From NCBI GenBank assembly GCA_963978895.1, contig OZ022246.1, positions 4,666,680 to 4,730,679 on the forward strand: 64,000 nt of DNA, written 5' to 3'. Source of the DNA: Erpobdella octoculata. Its lineage: Eukaryota > Annelida > Clitellata > Hirudinida > Erpobdellidae. The notes beneath the pieces are model-generated. The model saw only the letters and a list, made by a program, of their open reading frames with translations. It had not been told where the DNA came from and made no database searches. Position numbers and translations under genes: made by a program. Shown here in pieces: positions 44,592 to 57,278 of the stretch (position 1 is the first letter of the stretch; each line of letters starts with the position of its first letter).

Positions 44592-44623
44592 GCGTGTGTG
44601 TACGTGTGTGTGTGTGTGTGTGT

Positions 44624-44676
<53 letters not shown>
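44592..44676. repeat. Compound (GT)n-(GA)n
   Basis: GT with small interruptions to 44631, then pure GA to 44676. The same GT-then-GA order recurs at 48008-48124. Confidence 0.93.
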
Positions 44677-44678
<2 letters not shown>

Positions 44679-45878
44679 GGCGGACGGAGGGGAGGCAGGG
44701 GTAGCCGGAGGTGTTCATTGCTTTTTACTCTCTTCCCAAATAGTCGTAAACATGTCTCCAGCACTCGGTTGCTCTTCAGATAGAGAGAAGAGAGATGTAT
44801 GGAGGAATGAAGCGGACGTCCACGAGGATTGTTTCTCTCTTTCTGACTTTTTTCTTTCTTCTTCTATGCACCGATGTGTTTGTGTGTTTGCACATGTGTT
44901 TTTTTATTTTTAAATATTTATGTATGGTTTAAAAAAATGCCACATTGCAAATATTTATCTTTGTTATTTATTTATTCTTTTCTATTAATTAAATTTAATC
45001 AAAACAAAACATTATGTTCATTAATACCAACATCGTACGCATTACTGCGATACCAATGGGACTCAAAACGGCTAATCTTTTGGTTGAGACGCTACCAGAT
45101 ATCCTGGTGGAAATGCAAGCCGGTTGGGACTATCAATTGCATATTTTTTGCCTGCATGTTCTGCACAGTTGTTGACAACTTCCAATGCTCAAACAATCTT
45201 ATTTACGTCTTTGACGTAGCACTGGGAAATGACGGACTGAAGAATTTAATTTTCAGTATGGTAGCGCGAATATGCTGTGAGAATGTTCCATCTAGATTCG
45301 TCAGTGGGATAGTGGGATGTGTTGAGAGTTTAGAATCCTCTGACGGGTTGCTTCACAAAGTGGTTATTAATAGTTATTATGTCATATTTGTGTATGAATT
45401 GACTTTATTGATATGGTATGAAGCTTGAATAGAGAAAGTTCCAGTTTCACCCTTAAGAAATATTCCATCCAGGTCATTGTAAGCAATCTTTTTATTTTTC
45501 ATTAAGAACTGGTCAGGTCAGCCTTTTACATGAGTGGATAGGCTGGATTGGGTTTGCAATATTAGATCCACTGACAACTGTAGTACCATCTGCATTATAG
45601 TAGTAATGTTAGGCTTACCTCACGTTTTCATTGACATCTTATGAAAAAGGAAGTACCACAAGATCTTTTCTGAGATGCCCCAATTGAAAGTGAAAGTTCT
45701 TTTCCCACAACCACTTTCTAACAACAAATATAAAGCTTTCGAGCAAGACCATGTGTACAAGTAGCAAACCGGCTAACCAGAAGTGGAAGAAGCTGAGATC
45801 TAAATGTTGGCTGGATGCCTCTGCCATCCATCTTGTCTTGTGAAAAACAGACTACAGGGCTTCGAAAACTTCTTATTA

Positions 45879-45881
<3 letters not shown>

Positions 45882-45927
<46 letters not shown>
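45882..45927. repeat. (AT)n tract
   Basis: Pure AT dinucleotides. A second shorter run is at about 46038-46052. Confidence 0.93.
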
Positions 45928-45928
<1 letters not shown>

Positions 45929-46340
45929 CGGCTTTGCTGTACTACATTATGATCTAAAAAGTCCCAGATAATAATTATATGACAATCTCTCTCTTTATCA
46001 GTTGATTAATTAATATTTTGATTAACAAACAGCCGCCATATATATATATATATTTTATAATATCGTCCCCATAGAAGTGTTGAAGCGATCGTCTCTTGAC
46101 GAATTCTGGCGGTCAGATAAATAACAATATGGGCGCTGCTTGGAGGGCTACTTGTAATATCTCCCGATTGAGATAAGGCGCGAGAATAACTTTTTATTTT
46201 CTTTCTTTGCGCTGACGTTTATCATCGCCGCAGAGAATGGGGGGGGGGAGTAATTTTTCATTATCGCTTTTTCTCCCCTATATCTCTCCTATTCTTCTAT
46301 CCCTCTTCCTCTCATAAACCCTCTTTTTCTCCCTACTCTC

Positions 46341-46447
<107 letters not shown>

Positions 46448-47387
46448 TTATCCTCTTTCCATTTCTACATTCTCACTCTCTCTCCTTTCCTTCATTTTCC
46501 CCTCCTGTCATCATCTCCATTATCGAGATCTTCAAGGCGTCATCGCTCAACTCCAACCTCTTTTTATGCCATTCAAACGATCCTAAATTCCGTTATATGC
46601 GGTTATATAAGCTTTAGACTGCTTCATTTATGATCTTTTATCGCTGGCTGGCCAATAAACTATTAAACCATGATGACTCCTTGATGGAGCAAGAGGTAGT
46701 TTTTCGTTCGTGTATTTTGATTCAATTATGTTTAATGCATCCATTCCTACTAAACGTTTTGTCACTTGCCAATGATGGCTTTTATAAATTTATTTACGGG
46801 TTTTCCTTTTAACTTTTATGCGCCCATCTCTGTTGTTTAGTCTGTAATGTCTATATCATTCTATCTGCTTTTACCTGAGTACTTTTTACATATTCCATTC
46901 AATCTCTCCTCTTTTTTCTTAGTTTTTCTCGTTTTGCTCTCTCTCTCTCTTTCTCTCTCTTTCTCGATCTCCCAGTATTTATATCTTTTTACCATATTTT
47001 CTTCCATTATGTTCCCACTTAAATGTATTTTCTCAAGGCTTGCCTTCATACTCAGGGAAGAAATTGTTGAGTTTTAGGCAAAGTCGTTATTTACCAATAA
47101 TGTTTTAAAAATGTCGCTTCAACCTATATTTCTATTTTTCTTTTCTCGTATAAAGATATACAAACTAAAGAGAATGAGAGAAAGAGTATTTAGAGGGAGA
47201 GAGACTAAAGAAAGAGAGAATTGATGGCTGGAATGATGGAGAGATGGGAATGATGGATGGATGGAAATATGGATGCTTGTATGGATGGATGCAGATGATA
47301 GTTTGTTTCCCTTTCAGAAAAAAAGTTTCTTTGTTTTCCTCTGACCTAAGTCGTTGTAGAGAATGAAGGAGGAGTGTGCAGTGTGCA

Positions 47388-47443
<56 letters not shown>
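47388..47443. repeat. (GT)n tract
   Basis: GT dinucleotides with one TTT interruption at the start. Confidence 0.93.
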
Positions 47444-47445
<2 letters not shown>

Positions 47446-47604
47446 TGGATGAGTTGTAGTTCTTTATGGATGAGTTAGAAGTTATTTGTACAACTGTAAA
47501 TGTAAATAGCTCACAATAACTCCTTCCCCATATAGGAGACGATCTCAGACGAAATAGGATGCTATCGAGTTCTCTGTTGTGCTTTTAAAACACTCGTTCA
47601 TGTA

Positions 47605-47728
47605 GTTGTAGTAGAAGAAAAAAATAGAAGAAGTAGAAGAAGTAAAAGAAGAAGAGGAAGAATAATTAGAATAAGTAGAATAAACAGAAGAAGAAGAAGA
47701 AGTAAAAGAAGAAGTAGAAGTAGTAGAT
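47605..47728. repeat. GAA/GTA triplet-rich array
   Basis: Interrupted AGAAGTAGAAGA triplets over 120 bp; no unit is conserved. An (AT) run follows at 47821-47845. Confidence 0.85.
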
Positions 47729-48004
47729 CGGTCGGTTGTTTAATCCATGCTGTAATGCTGTTTATGGCGCCCGACGATTTCAATGTTTAATAACATGTAA
47801 AGTGATCAGAAGAGTTGGTTATATATATATATATATATATATATAGTTTTTAAAATAAATTATTTTTGTTCTATATGGGAATTAAGAAAGTTCTTAAAGT
47901 GTTCAACACATGTCTCACATAAGTTCATCTCTTCGTACAGGAAGAAGATATTTCTCTGAAATTTTTTGTGAAATGAGGAGATGGAGACGGAAAAGAAAGT
48001 GTGA

Positions 48005-48127
<123 letters not shown>

Positions 48128-49252
48128 GAATAGGGCATGTAAACTTTTGTAAACGTTCTTAGCTCTTCCATCTGATTTAAAATGTGCACATGAATGTTCT
48201 TTTTCTTTTTTCATTTACTATTTCTTCTCCTCTTTTTTTTACCACTGAGACATCTTCCTCACTTGTTCGGAGTTCTGACTGGTTCAATGTTTTCTTCTGT
48301 GTCTGGAGTCTGGACCTACCTACCTGTATGCCAGTTTCATTTAATATAAAGGACTTCCATGGCCCGTCCTACTAACTCGTCCAGTGAAGGCCAAAAATCC
48401 GTATATGGATTATAGGCCATTATAGGGTCGATACTTAGTTATATCGACCCTGTACGTCGTACGTTCCATCTTGATCCTATGTATGTATTATATAGGGAGG
48501 GATAGTGGAGGAGTCTGTTAGCAGGTTGGTGTTGATGATGATCGTTCATAATTTGTTTGTTTGTTTGTTTCTTTAGTTCGTTTGCTCGTTTTTTATTTGT
48601 TAGTTTGATTGTTTTGTTCGTTTGTGTTTATGGGCATGTTAATGAATGAATTTATGAATGGTAAGCCATCCATCTTGCCGACTGTCAAGGATTCATTGTG
48701 AGCTTTTATGGCATTTCTCTGAAGTGGTGGTGAAATCGGAAAACTTAATGCTCTGTAGCCGCAGTTGTAAGCCGTTCTCTGATATTTAATACTTCTTGAC
48801 CTTGACAATTCTTTGTTAGCTTTACTAAAACATCGCCATTCCAACAAGTTTTGTTCTCATGTGTGTTTTATGTATTAGTGTATAAGTGTATGTGGAGGGT
48901 GTGTGTGTGTGTATGATGTATGTATGTATTTATGTGTATGTTTGTTTGTTTCTATATTTTGTATATATGGTTTGTGTGTATAATATATCTGTCTATGTAT
49001 GGATGTGGTCATGATATCTCACGCATACATAGCATAAGAAAGTGAAAAACATAGTTTTGTTATAATTATAACGAACTTCTATTTATTTCCGGTTGCTCTT
49101 TGCATATTTTTTTCCTGCTACACGTTCTTCGTTCTCCCCCCCCCCTCTCTCTCTCTCTCTCTTTCTCAAATGATATCCCATGCCTCATTATCGCCACAAC
49201 CATGATAGTTATCATCATCGTTGCCAAAGTCAACATCGCTATCATGATTTAC

Positions 49253-49372
49253 TCCAAATATCATCACTATCAATACTCCAATCATCATCACTATCAACAC
49301 TCCAATCATCATCACTATCAATACTCCAATCATCATCACTATCAATACTCCAATTATCATCACTATCACTAC
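49253..49372. repeat. Minisatellite, 24-bp unit AATCATCATCACTATCAATACTCC
   Basis: About five head-to-tail copies, the unit starting at 49280, 49304 and so on every 24 bp. Only T/C changes occur within units. Confidence 0.9.
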
Positions 49373-49810
49373 CAATTAGCAGATTTGTGATTTATTAACG
49401 CACCACGGCGCGTTAACTAGTTAGTTGGTTAACCTGTTTTTGTCAGGTTCAAAATTAAATTTAGGAAAAAAATTAGCACAAAGATTTATTCGTTCTTTTT
49501 TTACGAGCGAAGATGTTCGTTGAAATCTTCTCTTTTATGCAATTTTTTGTTTCTTTACACGATTTCTTCATTAATCGTGTCGAGTGGGTATTCTTCTTCT
49601 TTATTTTAATAACAAGAAGTTTATAATTAATAAGTTTTAACGAGAAGATTGAAAACAAGATTAACAGACACCACGATGAAGTTAAGTAATAAATAGTTTA
49701 TAAAAAAAAAAAAAAATTAGACGTGTCCTGTCCTGTCCTACTAGTGGTGTAAGTCGTCTGTCAAATCTGTGGGAGGAGTTCTCGTTTGATGAAAGCCCGT
49801 GAGAAGATTT

Positions 49811-50006
<196 letters not shown>

Positions 50007-50214
50007 ACATAAGACAGAGAGAATAAGAGGGAGAGATAGGAGGAAGAGTAAGCGGTAAGAAGAAAGACAAATGAAATAGAAAGAGAGAAGGGTAGACAGG
50101 GAGAGGATATATCAACGTGTAAACAAGAAGAGGTCTTCTTTATTGCTTCTGACAAAGTGATCGCTGATTTGAAAGAGCGATACTTTGCGTGACGCCAGAT
50201 TTTGTCTACCTTGC

Positions 50215-50850
50215 GGACTGTCTGCTTACCTACCTTCTTACCTACCTGCCTGCCTTCCCGCTAACCTACCTACCAACCCACTTATCTACGTATCGACCAA
50301 CCAATCAACCTACCTACTTACCCCCTATTTACCAAGCGACCAACCAACCTACCCACCTACTTAACCTACCTACTTGCCTGCCTACCTGCCTGCTTACCTA
50401 CCTGCTTACCTACCTGCCTACCTACCTGCCTGCCTGCATACCTGCCTACCTACCTACCTACCTACCTACCTACCTATCTAGTAGGTAGTACATACCTACC
50501 TACCTGCCTACCTACCTACCTACCTATCTACCCAACTACCTACCTACCTACTCACCTACCCACCTATCTGGCTACCTATCTACCCACTTACCTACTTGCC
50601 TACCTACCTATCTACTCGCCTACCCACCTACCTACCTATCTACTCGCCTACCCATCTACCTAACTACCTACCTTGCCTAACTAACTAACTACTCACCTAC
50701 CCACCTACCTGTCTACCACCTATCTACCCACCTAATAACCTACTCACCTACCCACCTACCTGTCTACCACCTATCTACCCACCTAACAACCTACTCACCT
50801 ACCCACCTACCTGTCTACCACCTATCTACCCACCTAACAACCTACCTAAC
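50215..50850. repeat. TACC-based array with a 51-bp higher-order unit
   Basis: Degenerate TACC tetramers (CTACCTACC with CTT, CTG, CCA variants) over 0.6 kb. In the last part a 51-bp unit beginning CTCACCTACCCACCTACCTG repeats three times, at 50692, 50743 and 50794, nearly identical. So simple sequence has been recaptured into a larger tandem repeat. Confidence 0.92.
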
Positions 50851-51274
50851 TACCGGCTCGTCTCTTGTTTTGTCTTACCTTGCCGAAGAACAGAGCACAT
50901 CATAGAGCAGATGATGACATCCGATCAAGTTCTTGTTTTGCACAACATAATGATGAATTACACAACCCTCATTGTACCATTTCTCTTCGAAGCCACTCTT
51001 CTTTCTCACTCTCTTTTGTAATACACACTTTCACTTTCTTACTCCCTCCATCTCCTTTCTCTCCTCCTCTCCCCCTCTCCCCCTCTCTCCCTCTCTCTTC
51101 CACTTCCCCTTTCTTATCATCTTTTTTCTTTCTTCCTCTTATTTTCTTTTTGTGTCAGTTTGCGTGTTGTTTTTTTTCTTTGAGTATTGTTGACCGGCTA
51201 GACGGCAAGTTCAGTGTTCGATTGTAGAGGACAAAACAGCAAGGCTTCCGCGTCATGTAACTGTCTGCCTCGTG

Positions 51275-51400
51275 TTGTAATTTTGTAATGTTTTAATGCT
51301 GTAATGTTGTAATGCTGTAATGTAGTAAAGTTGTAATGCTGTAATGTAGTAATGCTGTAATGTTGTAATGCTGTAATGTTGTAATATAGTAATGCTCAAC
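51275..51400. repeat. GTAATGCTGTAATGTT minisatellite
   Basis: About twelve copies of GTAATG(C/T)T with small variants, 10-11 bp each. Confidence 0.9.
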
Positions 51401-52839
51401 TGCTTATAATTTTTACTTCGCCGAAGCAGCGACGGAAAGTTAAAAAATTATCTTTTTAAATTATATAGTTAATATAATTTTGTTATCGAGTGGGTGGGTA
51501 GAGTAGGGAGTGAGTAGGGAAGGGGGGAAGCTGGTCAGGTAAGGTGTTCGACATGGCGGGCATGGGGGTGGGAGGGGGTTACATTGTCAATGTAGGCAGA
51601 TAGATCTCTCTTGGTGGCTTGTCAGTTGGACGTCAGTATGCGTGTGTACGTTTATGAATGAATGGATCGCGTCGTTGTGTTATGTCAAGTTCTTTCACAA
51701 CCATGAAATCATTAAGTCTCGATTTATTTATATATGTATAATATGTGGGTGTGTGTATTTGTGTACGTGTGTGTATGTGTGTGTATACTACGTCCAAGTG
51801 TAATTTTCAATTCTTCATTGGTTACGTTTGTGGCTTTATTAAACGATTAAGACTGCGTTTTGATCGAAAGCATTCGTTATTATATAAAACTGTATTAAAT
51901 TTCTAGGCCAGCTATGTTAAACAACACTGAATGTAGATTTTAAGCAAGAATGGACCATGAAGTCCTCCATGGCATACCCTGGCACACCCTGACACGGGTT
52001 GTCCAATCAACGACTGGCCGACCAGACAGCAGAGCGGAAACTCTCTCCATGGCCTTGTTGACAATTTAAGCGATTCTGAATGATCGATTGAAATCTTCAA
52101 CGTGCCACCCGTGTCCTTTCGTGCCCCATCGTGCCAGTCTTGTGGAGTCGAATGTTCCATTGATTGCAGATCATTCCCCCCCCCCCATTATTACTCAAGG
52201 TTATAGCATCAGGTTTTCCCCCCTCCCCCCTCTATTCTTCTTTCACAGCATCTTTCTCATTTTAATGACACGAATGTCACATCTCCTTTTACTCTCACAA
52301 CCTCCCCGCACGTGCATAAAAGCGCTAATTCACGCGTGCAAACGCACATTTCCTCACTCTCCTCCCCTCTCTCCCTTTCCCCTCTCTCTTCTGTTTTCAT
52401 TTAGTTAGCGACAACTTTTTTTCTGTCCTCTTCCTAGTGACGAAATATTCTGAACTTGTCATCACCATTTTTGTAATTACTTTCCAGATATGTGTCAGTT
52501 TGTATGTATGTGTGTATGTGTATACTATTTCGTGTATGTCTAGTGCGCATATGCATGTGTTTATAATTTGTATCTGTGTGTATAATGTATGTATGTTTGG
52601 TGTATGTATACTGTCTATATTTTTGTATTTGTCTGCGTGTGTATAATAATTAATTGATGGGCGTGTGGTTGGATAATACATGTATACATATGTGTTTAAT
52701 ATGTATGTGCGTTTATCTAATTTATTTGTGTATGTGTGCATAGTTTGTAGGTATAATTGTATATGCTTATTTTAATTGTGTTGTGTATAGTTTATGTGCA
52801 TGTGTTTATTATTTGCGTGTGTATGTGTAGTTGCATCGC

Positions 52840-52950
52840 CCGTCAGGTTGGTGGGTGGGTGGGTAGGTAGGTGGGTGGGTGGGTATGTAGGTGGGTGGGT
52901 GGATAGGTAGGTAGGTAGGTAGGCAGGTAGATAGGTAGGTAGACAGTTGA
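52840..52950. repeat. GGTGGGTAGGTA tetramer array
   Basis: GGTG/GGTA tetramers; the same theme as 50215-50850 but on the other strand. Confidence 0.9.
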
Positions 52951-53639
52951 CCTTATTTTACAAAAGCAAAAATAAGAAAAAAAAGGATAAGGAAAAAAAA
53001 GAAAAAGAAGAAGCCTGGGAAGAAAATTACGAATGTTAGAAAGAGAATTTTGAAAAGGGAAAATAGCCCATGCAGTTAAAAACCTTACTCTCATTACGTA
53101 GTACCATAAATTAACTCCATATATTCTTTTCCCTCCCACATTTTCTCCCTCCCTCCGTCTCTTTCTTTCTTTTTCTCCCTTCCTCTTTCTCTCTATTTCT
53201 CTCTCCATATTTTTATTCTTTCTTCTCCTCTCTATCGCTCTATCTACTTCTCCGTTCAACATCTCACCTGCACAGGAAAACACGGCTCACTCGAGGTCCC
53301 GATTATACACGGTGAAGAAAACGTGGATTTGTGAGGGGTGGTGAAATGTTTGGGGGAGGAGAGGCCACCACAACCCCCTACGTGATGTATTATATATTCG
53401 CGTTCTTGTTATAGTTTATTTTGCTCAACGACAACCTCGTTAAAATCGGTAATGTACTAATTGCTTGCCTTCTTCTTGTTATCTGATGTTTTTTTGTTCA
53501 AGACCAGTTGTTGTTTATTTATTATTTCAATAATATTAATTTTTATTGTTATTATAATTATTATAAATTTAATAGTAATTATTTATTCTGCTTGGCTTTT
53601 CAAATGTTTTATGGTTGTTATAAATGTATGAGAAAAAGT

Positions 53640-53900
53640 TGTGTTGTATTGTGTTGTAGTATTGTTGCTTTGTTGTGGTATTGTTGTTGTGTTGTAGTAT
53701 TGTAGTGTGTTGTAGTATTGTTGTGTGTTGTAGTATTGTTGTGTGTTGTAGTAACGTTGTAGTATTGTTGTTGTGTTGTAGTATTGTTGTTGTGTTGTAG
53801 TATTGTTGTGTGTTGTAGTAACGTTGTAGTATTGTTGTTGTGTTGTAGTATTGTTGTTGTGTTGTAGTATTGTTGTTGTGTTGTAGTATTGTTGTTGTGC
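53640..53900. repeat. Minisatellite, 19-bp unit TTGTAGTATTGTTGTTGTG
   Basis: Some thirteen copies of 18-19 bp. A variant with TAACG appears twice, 73 bp apart, hinting at a higher-order duplication. Confidence 0.9.
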
Positions 53901-54164
53901 TGCATAAGAAAATGTGACGAATTGATGAAAATTATATGTGGGAAATTTCACTTAAATTCTTGCTCTTTGTTCGTCTGTATTTGTTTCGTTTCTCTTTGTG
54001 TATCCTTACACGTGTATATATATATATATATATACATATAGGATGTATGTGTGTGTGAATGTACTTGTGTTTGTTTCAGTGTATCTTTGTTACTTTATGT
54101 CTTTGTTTTGTTGAGCATAAGCTTGTTCCGCTGTCTTCATATGTTGGCTTTTTATGATCGATCG

Positions 54165-54292
54165 CATTCACATGACGATGTGACATTCACTTGACAGTCA
54201 CATTCACTATTTACATGACGCTGACATTCACTTGACAGTCGCATTCACATGACCGTCACATTCGTGTTACGGTCACATCATCACGACGGTCA
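54165..54292. repeat. CATTCACTTGACAGTCA minisatellite, degenerate
   Basis: Seven or so copies of a 15-20 bp unit built around CATTCAC and TGAC(A/G)GTCA. The TGACAG words could act as TALE-homeodomain sites, which is speculative. Confidence 0.7.
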
Positions 54293-54661
54293 ATGCTGTT
54301 TGTCGGTGTCGTGACGCTATCAGTCGTCATCAGGAAGGAAGGAATGAAGAAAAAAAAGAATGAATGGATGACAGACAAAAAAGAAATAAGAACAAAAAAG
54401 AGTATAAGACGAAGAAGAACAAATGAAAAACACACTTTTATTTGTCTGGCTGTTACAAACTGCACGACAATGATTCCCTCCTGCATTTTCTCAGCGCTCG
54501 ACAGTAATTTGGACGTAACGCTTTCTGACAGACTTGACCTAGAGGAGATGATTGATATGTTTGCGCCTTCACAACCCGGCGCGCGAAGCGGCTTAACTCG
54601 CTGTCGTAGTCGTAGTCGTGCCTGTCGCTGGCATTTAAGCGAGCGACTTGGCTCTTTTCAC

Positions 54662-54667
54662 ATCATT

Positions 54668-54720
<53 letters not shown>

Positions 54721-54722
54721 AT
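54662..54722. repeat. (CAT)n tract
   Basis: About nineteen pure CAT triplets. Confidence 0.95.
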
Positions 54723-55743
54723 TTCTTTGTTGATATCGTCATAATCATTATCACGTTTATTAGGTCATAAACGAGAAGGCGATTAAGTTAGTTAAGAGTT
54801 TTATTACTGTTGTTGCGCTTGTGAGAACTTGATGACAGGTCGGGGTTGATAAACTTTTCTGTTTTGTATTCTGCTATGCTGGACTGTTTTGTCTCCGATT
54901 TCAATATTTTTTTTTATTAATTCGTCTAAATTTTAAATTGTTGCTCTTTATTATAAATAGTTATTTACTTTTTGATCTTTCTTGTCGACCTGGTTAGGCT
55001 TATCAGTGTCACTTCAACACCTCCCCACCTTTGTACATTCATTCATTGCATTAAGTGCTGTCCCCCTTCTTTTCTCCCTGAGGTCAATATGTGGTATTGA
55101 CCTGTGGAAGTCGTAGGGGGGGTGAAGATGGGGTAAAGGGGAGGGGTCGATACCTCTCTGGATTGGTATGTAAGTATGTAAGAGTGTGTTCGTCGGTTCC
55201 ATTTTCTTCCTTGTTAATTACATGTGAAATCTAAACTCGTCGGGATAATATCACTATCCATAGGTGCTGTGAGTGCTTATTGGTGTACGTGTTTAAAGTG
55301 TATATGTGCGTGCAAGAAAAACGTGAAAAGACTTCTTATTTCTGCTTGTTCTGTTCTTGTGCTATTCCTTCTTTCTCGTACGGAATGGATAACTTTACGC
55401 ATGTGTGCCATCTTTTCCTTGTTTTCAATTCTTTTTCCACTTTTTCACTTCTTTTTTGCGTGAAAGATTTCGTCTTGCAACTGGTTCGTTCGTTCGTTGG
55501 CTGCCGGTTAGTGATAAATGTGTGCGGAGACTTTCTCAACACGTGTCTTGTTGCGGTGGTGGTAGTGGTGGTTGGTGGTAGTAGTGGTGGGGTGGGGGGT
55601 GGTCGATGAGATGGAGGAGAAGGAATATGTTTTGTTGTTACTGGATGATAGATATATTGTTTACATTTCCTGTGATTGATTGCCCTAGGTTTCTATCGTT
55701 CATTCATGCATCCACTCATTCATTTGTTTTTTTTTCAGCCACC

Positions 55744-55783
55744 AATCCATCCATCCATCCATCCATCCATCCATCCATCCATC
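55744..55783. repeat. (CATC)n tract
   Basis: About ten pure CATC tetramers. Confidence 0.93.
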
Positions 55784-56753
55784 TGTCAACTCAATCACCA
55801 ATCATCCACCCGCCCATTCATCCATCTACTTGCCTACCCTCGCAAATACGTTCATCGGGCGCATCGTGGAGGCGCAAACTGTTATCATCACTCATCGGCA
55901 CAGTCGGATCCACTCGGTCTGACCGACAACTACAATCCGACAACAATACACGTAACAATAACAAATATCTAAATACACAACAACATCGAAGAAAAGCACG
56001 TCATCCAGCCAATAAGACCGCCGCTGCTATTCACACGCTCATAGACACGCTCGTACTTTTTACACACACGCACACATAAATAAATAAATAAATTTTTAAA
56101 TAGTAGATTATTATCATAATGCTGGCGTCGACAGCCATTTATGAGCGACTTCGGCCAGCCCACTTTGCGCGAGTAGCGCCGATAGAGTCGTCACAAACTG
56201 AGGGCGATGACAGGTTAATGGACATTTTGAGACGGCCCCCGTTCCGTCGCTATCGGGTCGTCGTTGACAATGGGCGGCAAATCTCGAGCCGTCATAGGTC
56301 CTGTGTTGTTGTCGTTGGTACTGTTGTTGTTTTGTCGTCTGTGGTGATGATTATGATGATATTACTGTCGTGCTTGTTGACATAGTTGTTGATGTCTATC
56401 GTGTGTGGATTTAATAGGACTGGCAGTTATTGCATTTAATAAATAAATAAATTCATTGTTGAGAAGGTTTCGTCGCGAGCCACTGAAAGACTTGAAAGAC
56501 TTGAAAGATCACTTCTTTCTTTCTTTCGGATAATTTTTTTCTCTTTCTTTTTTAGTTTTTTTTGCTCCTCCCTCAAGAAGATCTGGTTCTATTTATAATT
56601 TATTATTGATAACAACTAACTAATTATCAACGATTATATTCGCCAGTGTTATTGATTTTAATGTGAGGAATAGTGAAGATATTTGAGAATCAATTAGAAG
56701 CGTCGATACTTTTTAATCGTATTGCACCAGGCGACTGTCGAATCTATGAGAGT

Positions 56754-56912
<159 letters not shown>

Positions 56913-57025
56913 GTAGCAGTAAATTCTGTGCATTTTTCTAATATCTCCTACTTCCTTTGTTGTGATGAAATGCGAAATGCTATGCGCAAAAAAGTTTTTG
57001 TTTGAAGTTTAAAACGCTGCATGTA

Positions 57026-57144
57026 TATGTACGTATGTGTGTGTGTATGTGTGCATGTGTATGTGTGTGTGTGTGTATGTGTGTGTGTGTGTGTCTGTGT
57101 ATGTGTGTGTGTATGTGTGTGTGTGTGTGTGTGTATGTGTGGGT

Positions 57145-57183
<39 letters not shown>

Positions 57184-57230
57184 TGTGTGTGTGTATGTGT
57201 GCATGTGTATGTGTGTGTGTGTATGTGTGT

Positions 57231-57272
<42 letters not shown>

Positions 57273-57278
57273 ATGTGT
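57026..57278. repeat. (GT)n array with GTAT interruptions
   Basis: GT dinucleotides interrupted at intervals by AT or CAT over 250 bp; alternating purine-pyrimidine, so Z-DNA-prone. Confidence 0.95.

Noticed and set aside
44874..45428. 184-codon frame in the TCF intron
   Set aside because: No recognisable domain, hydrophobic low-complexity start from GT repeats, and no splice or promoter context. Most likely chance.
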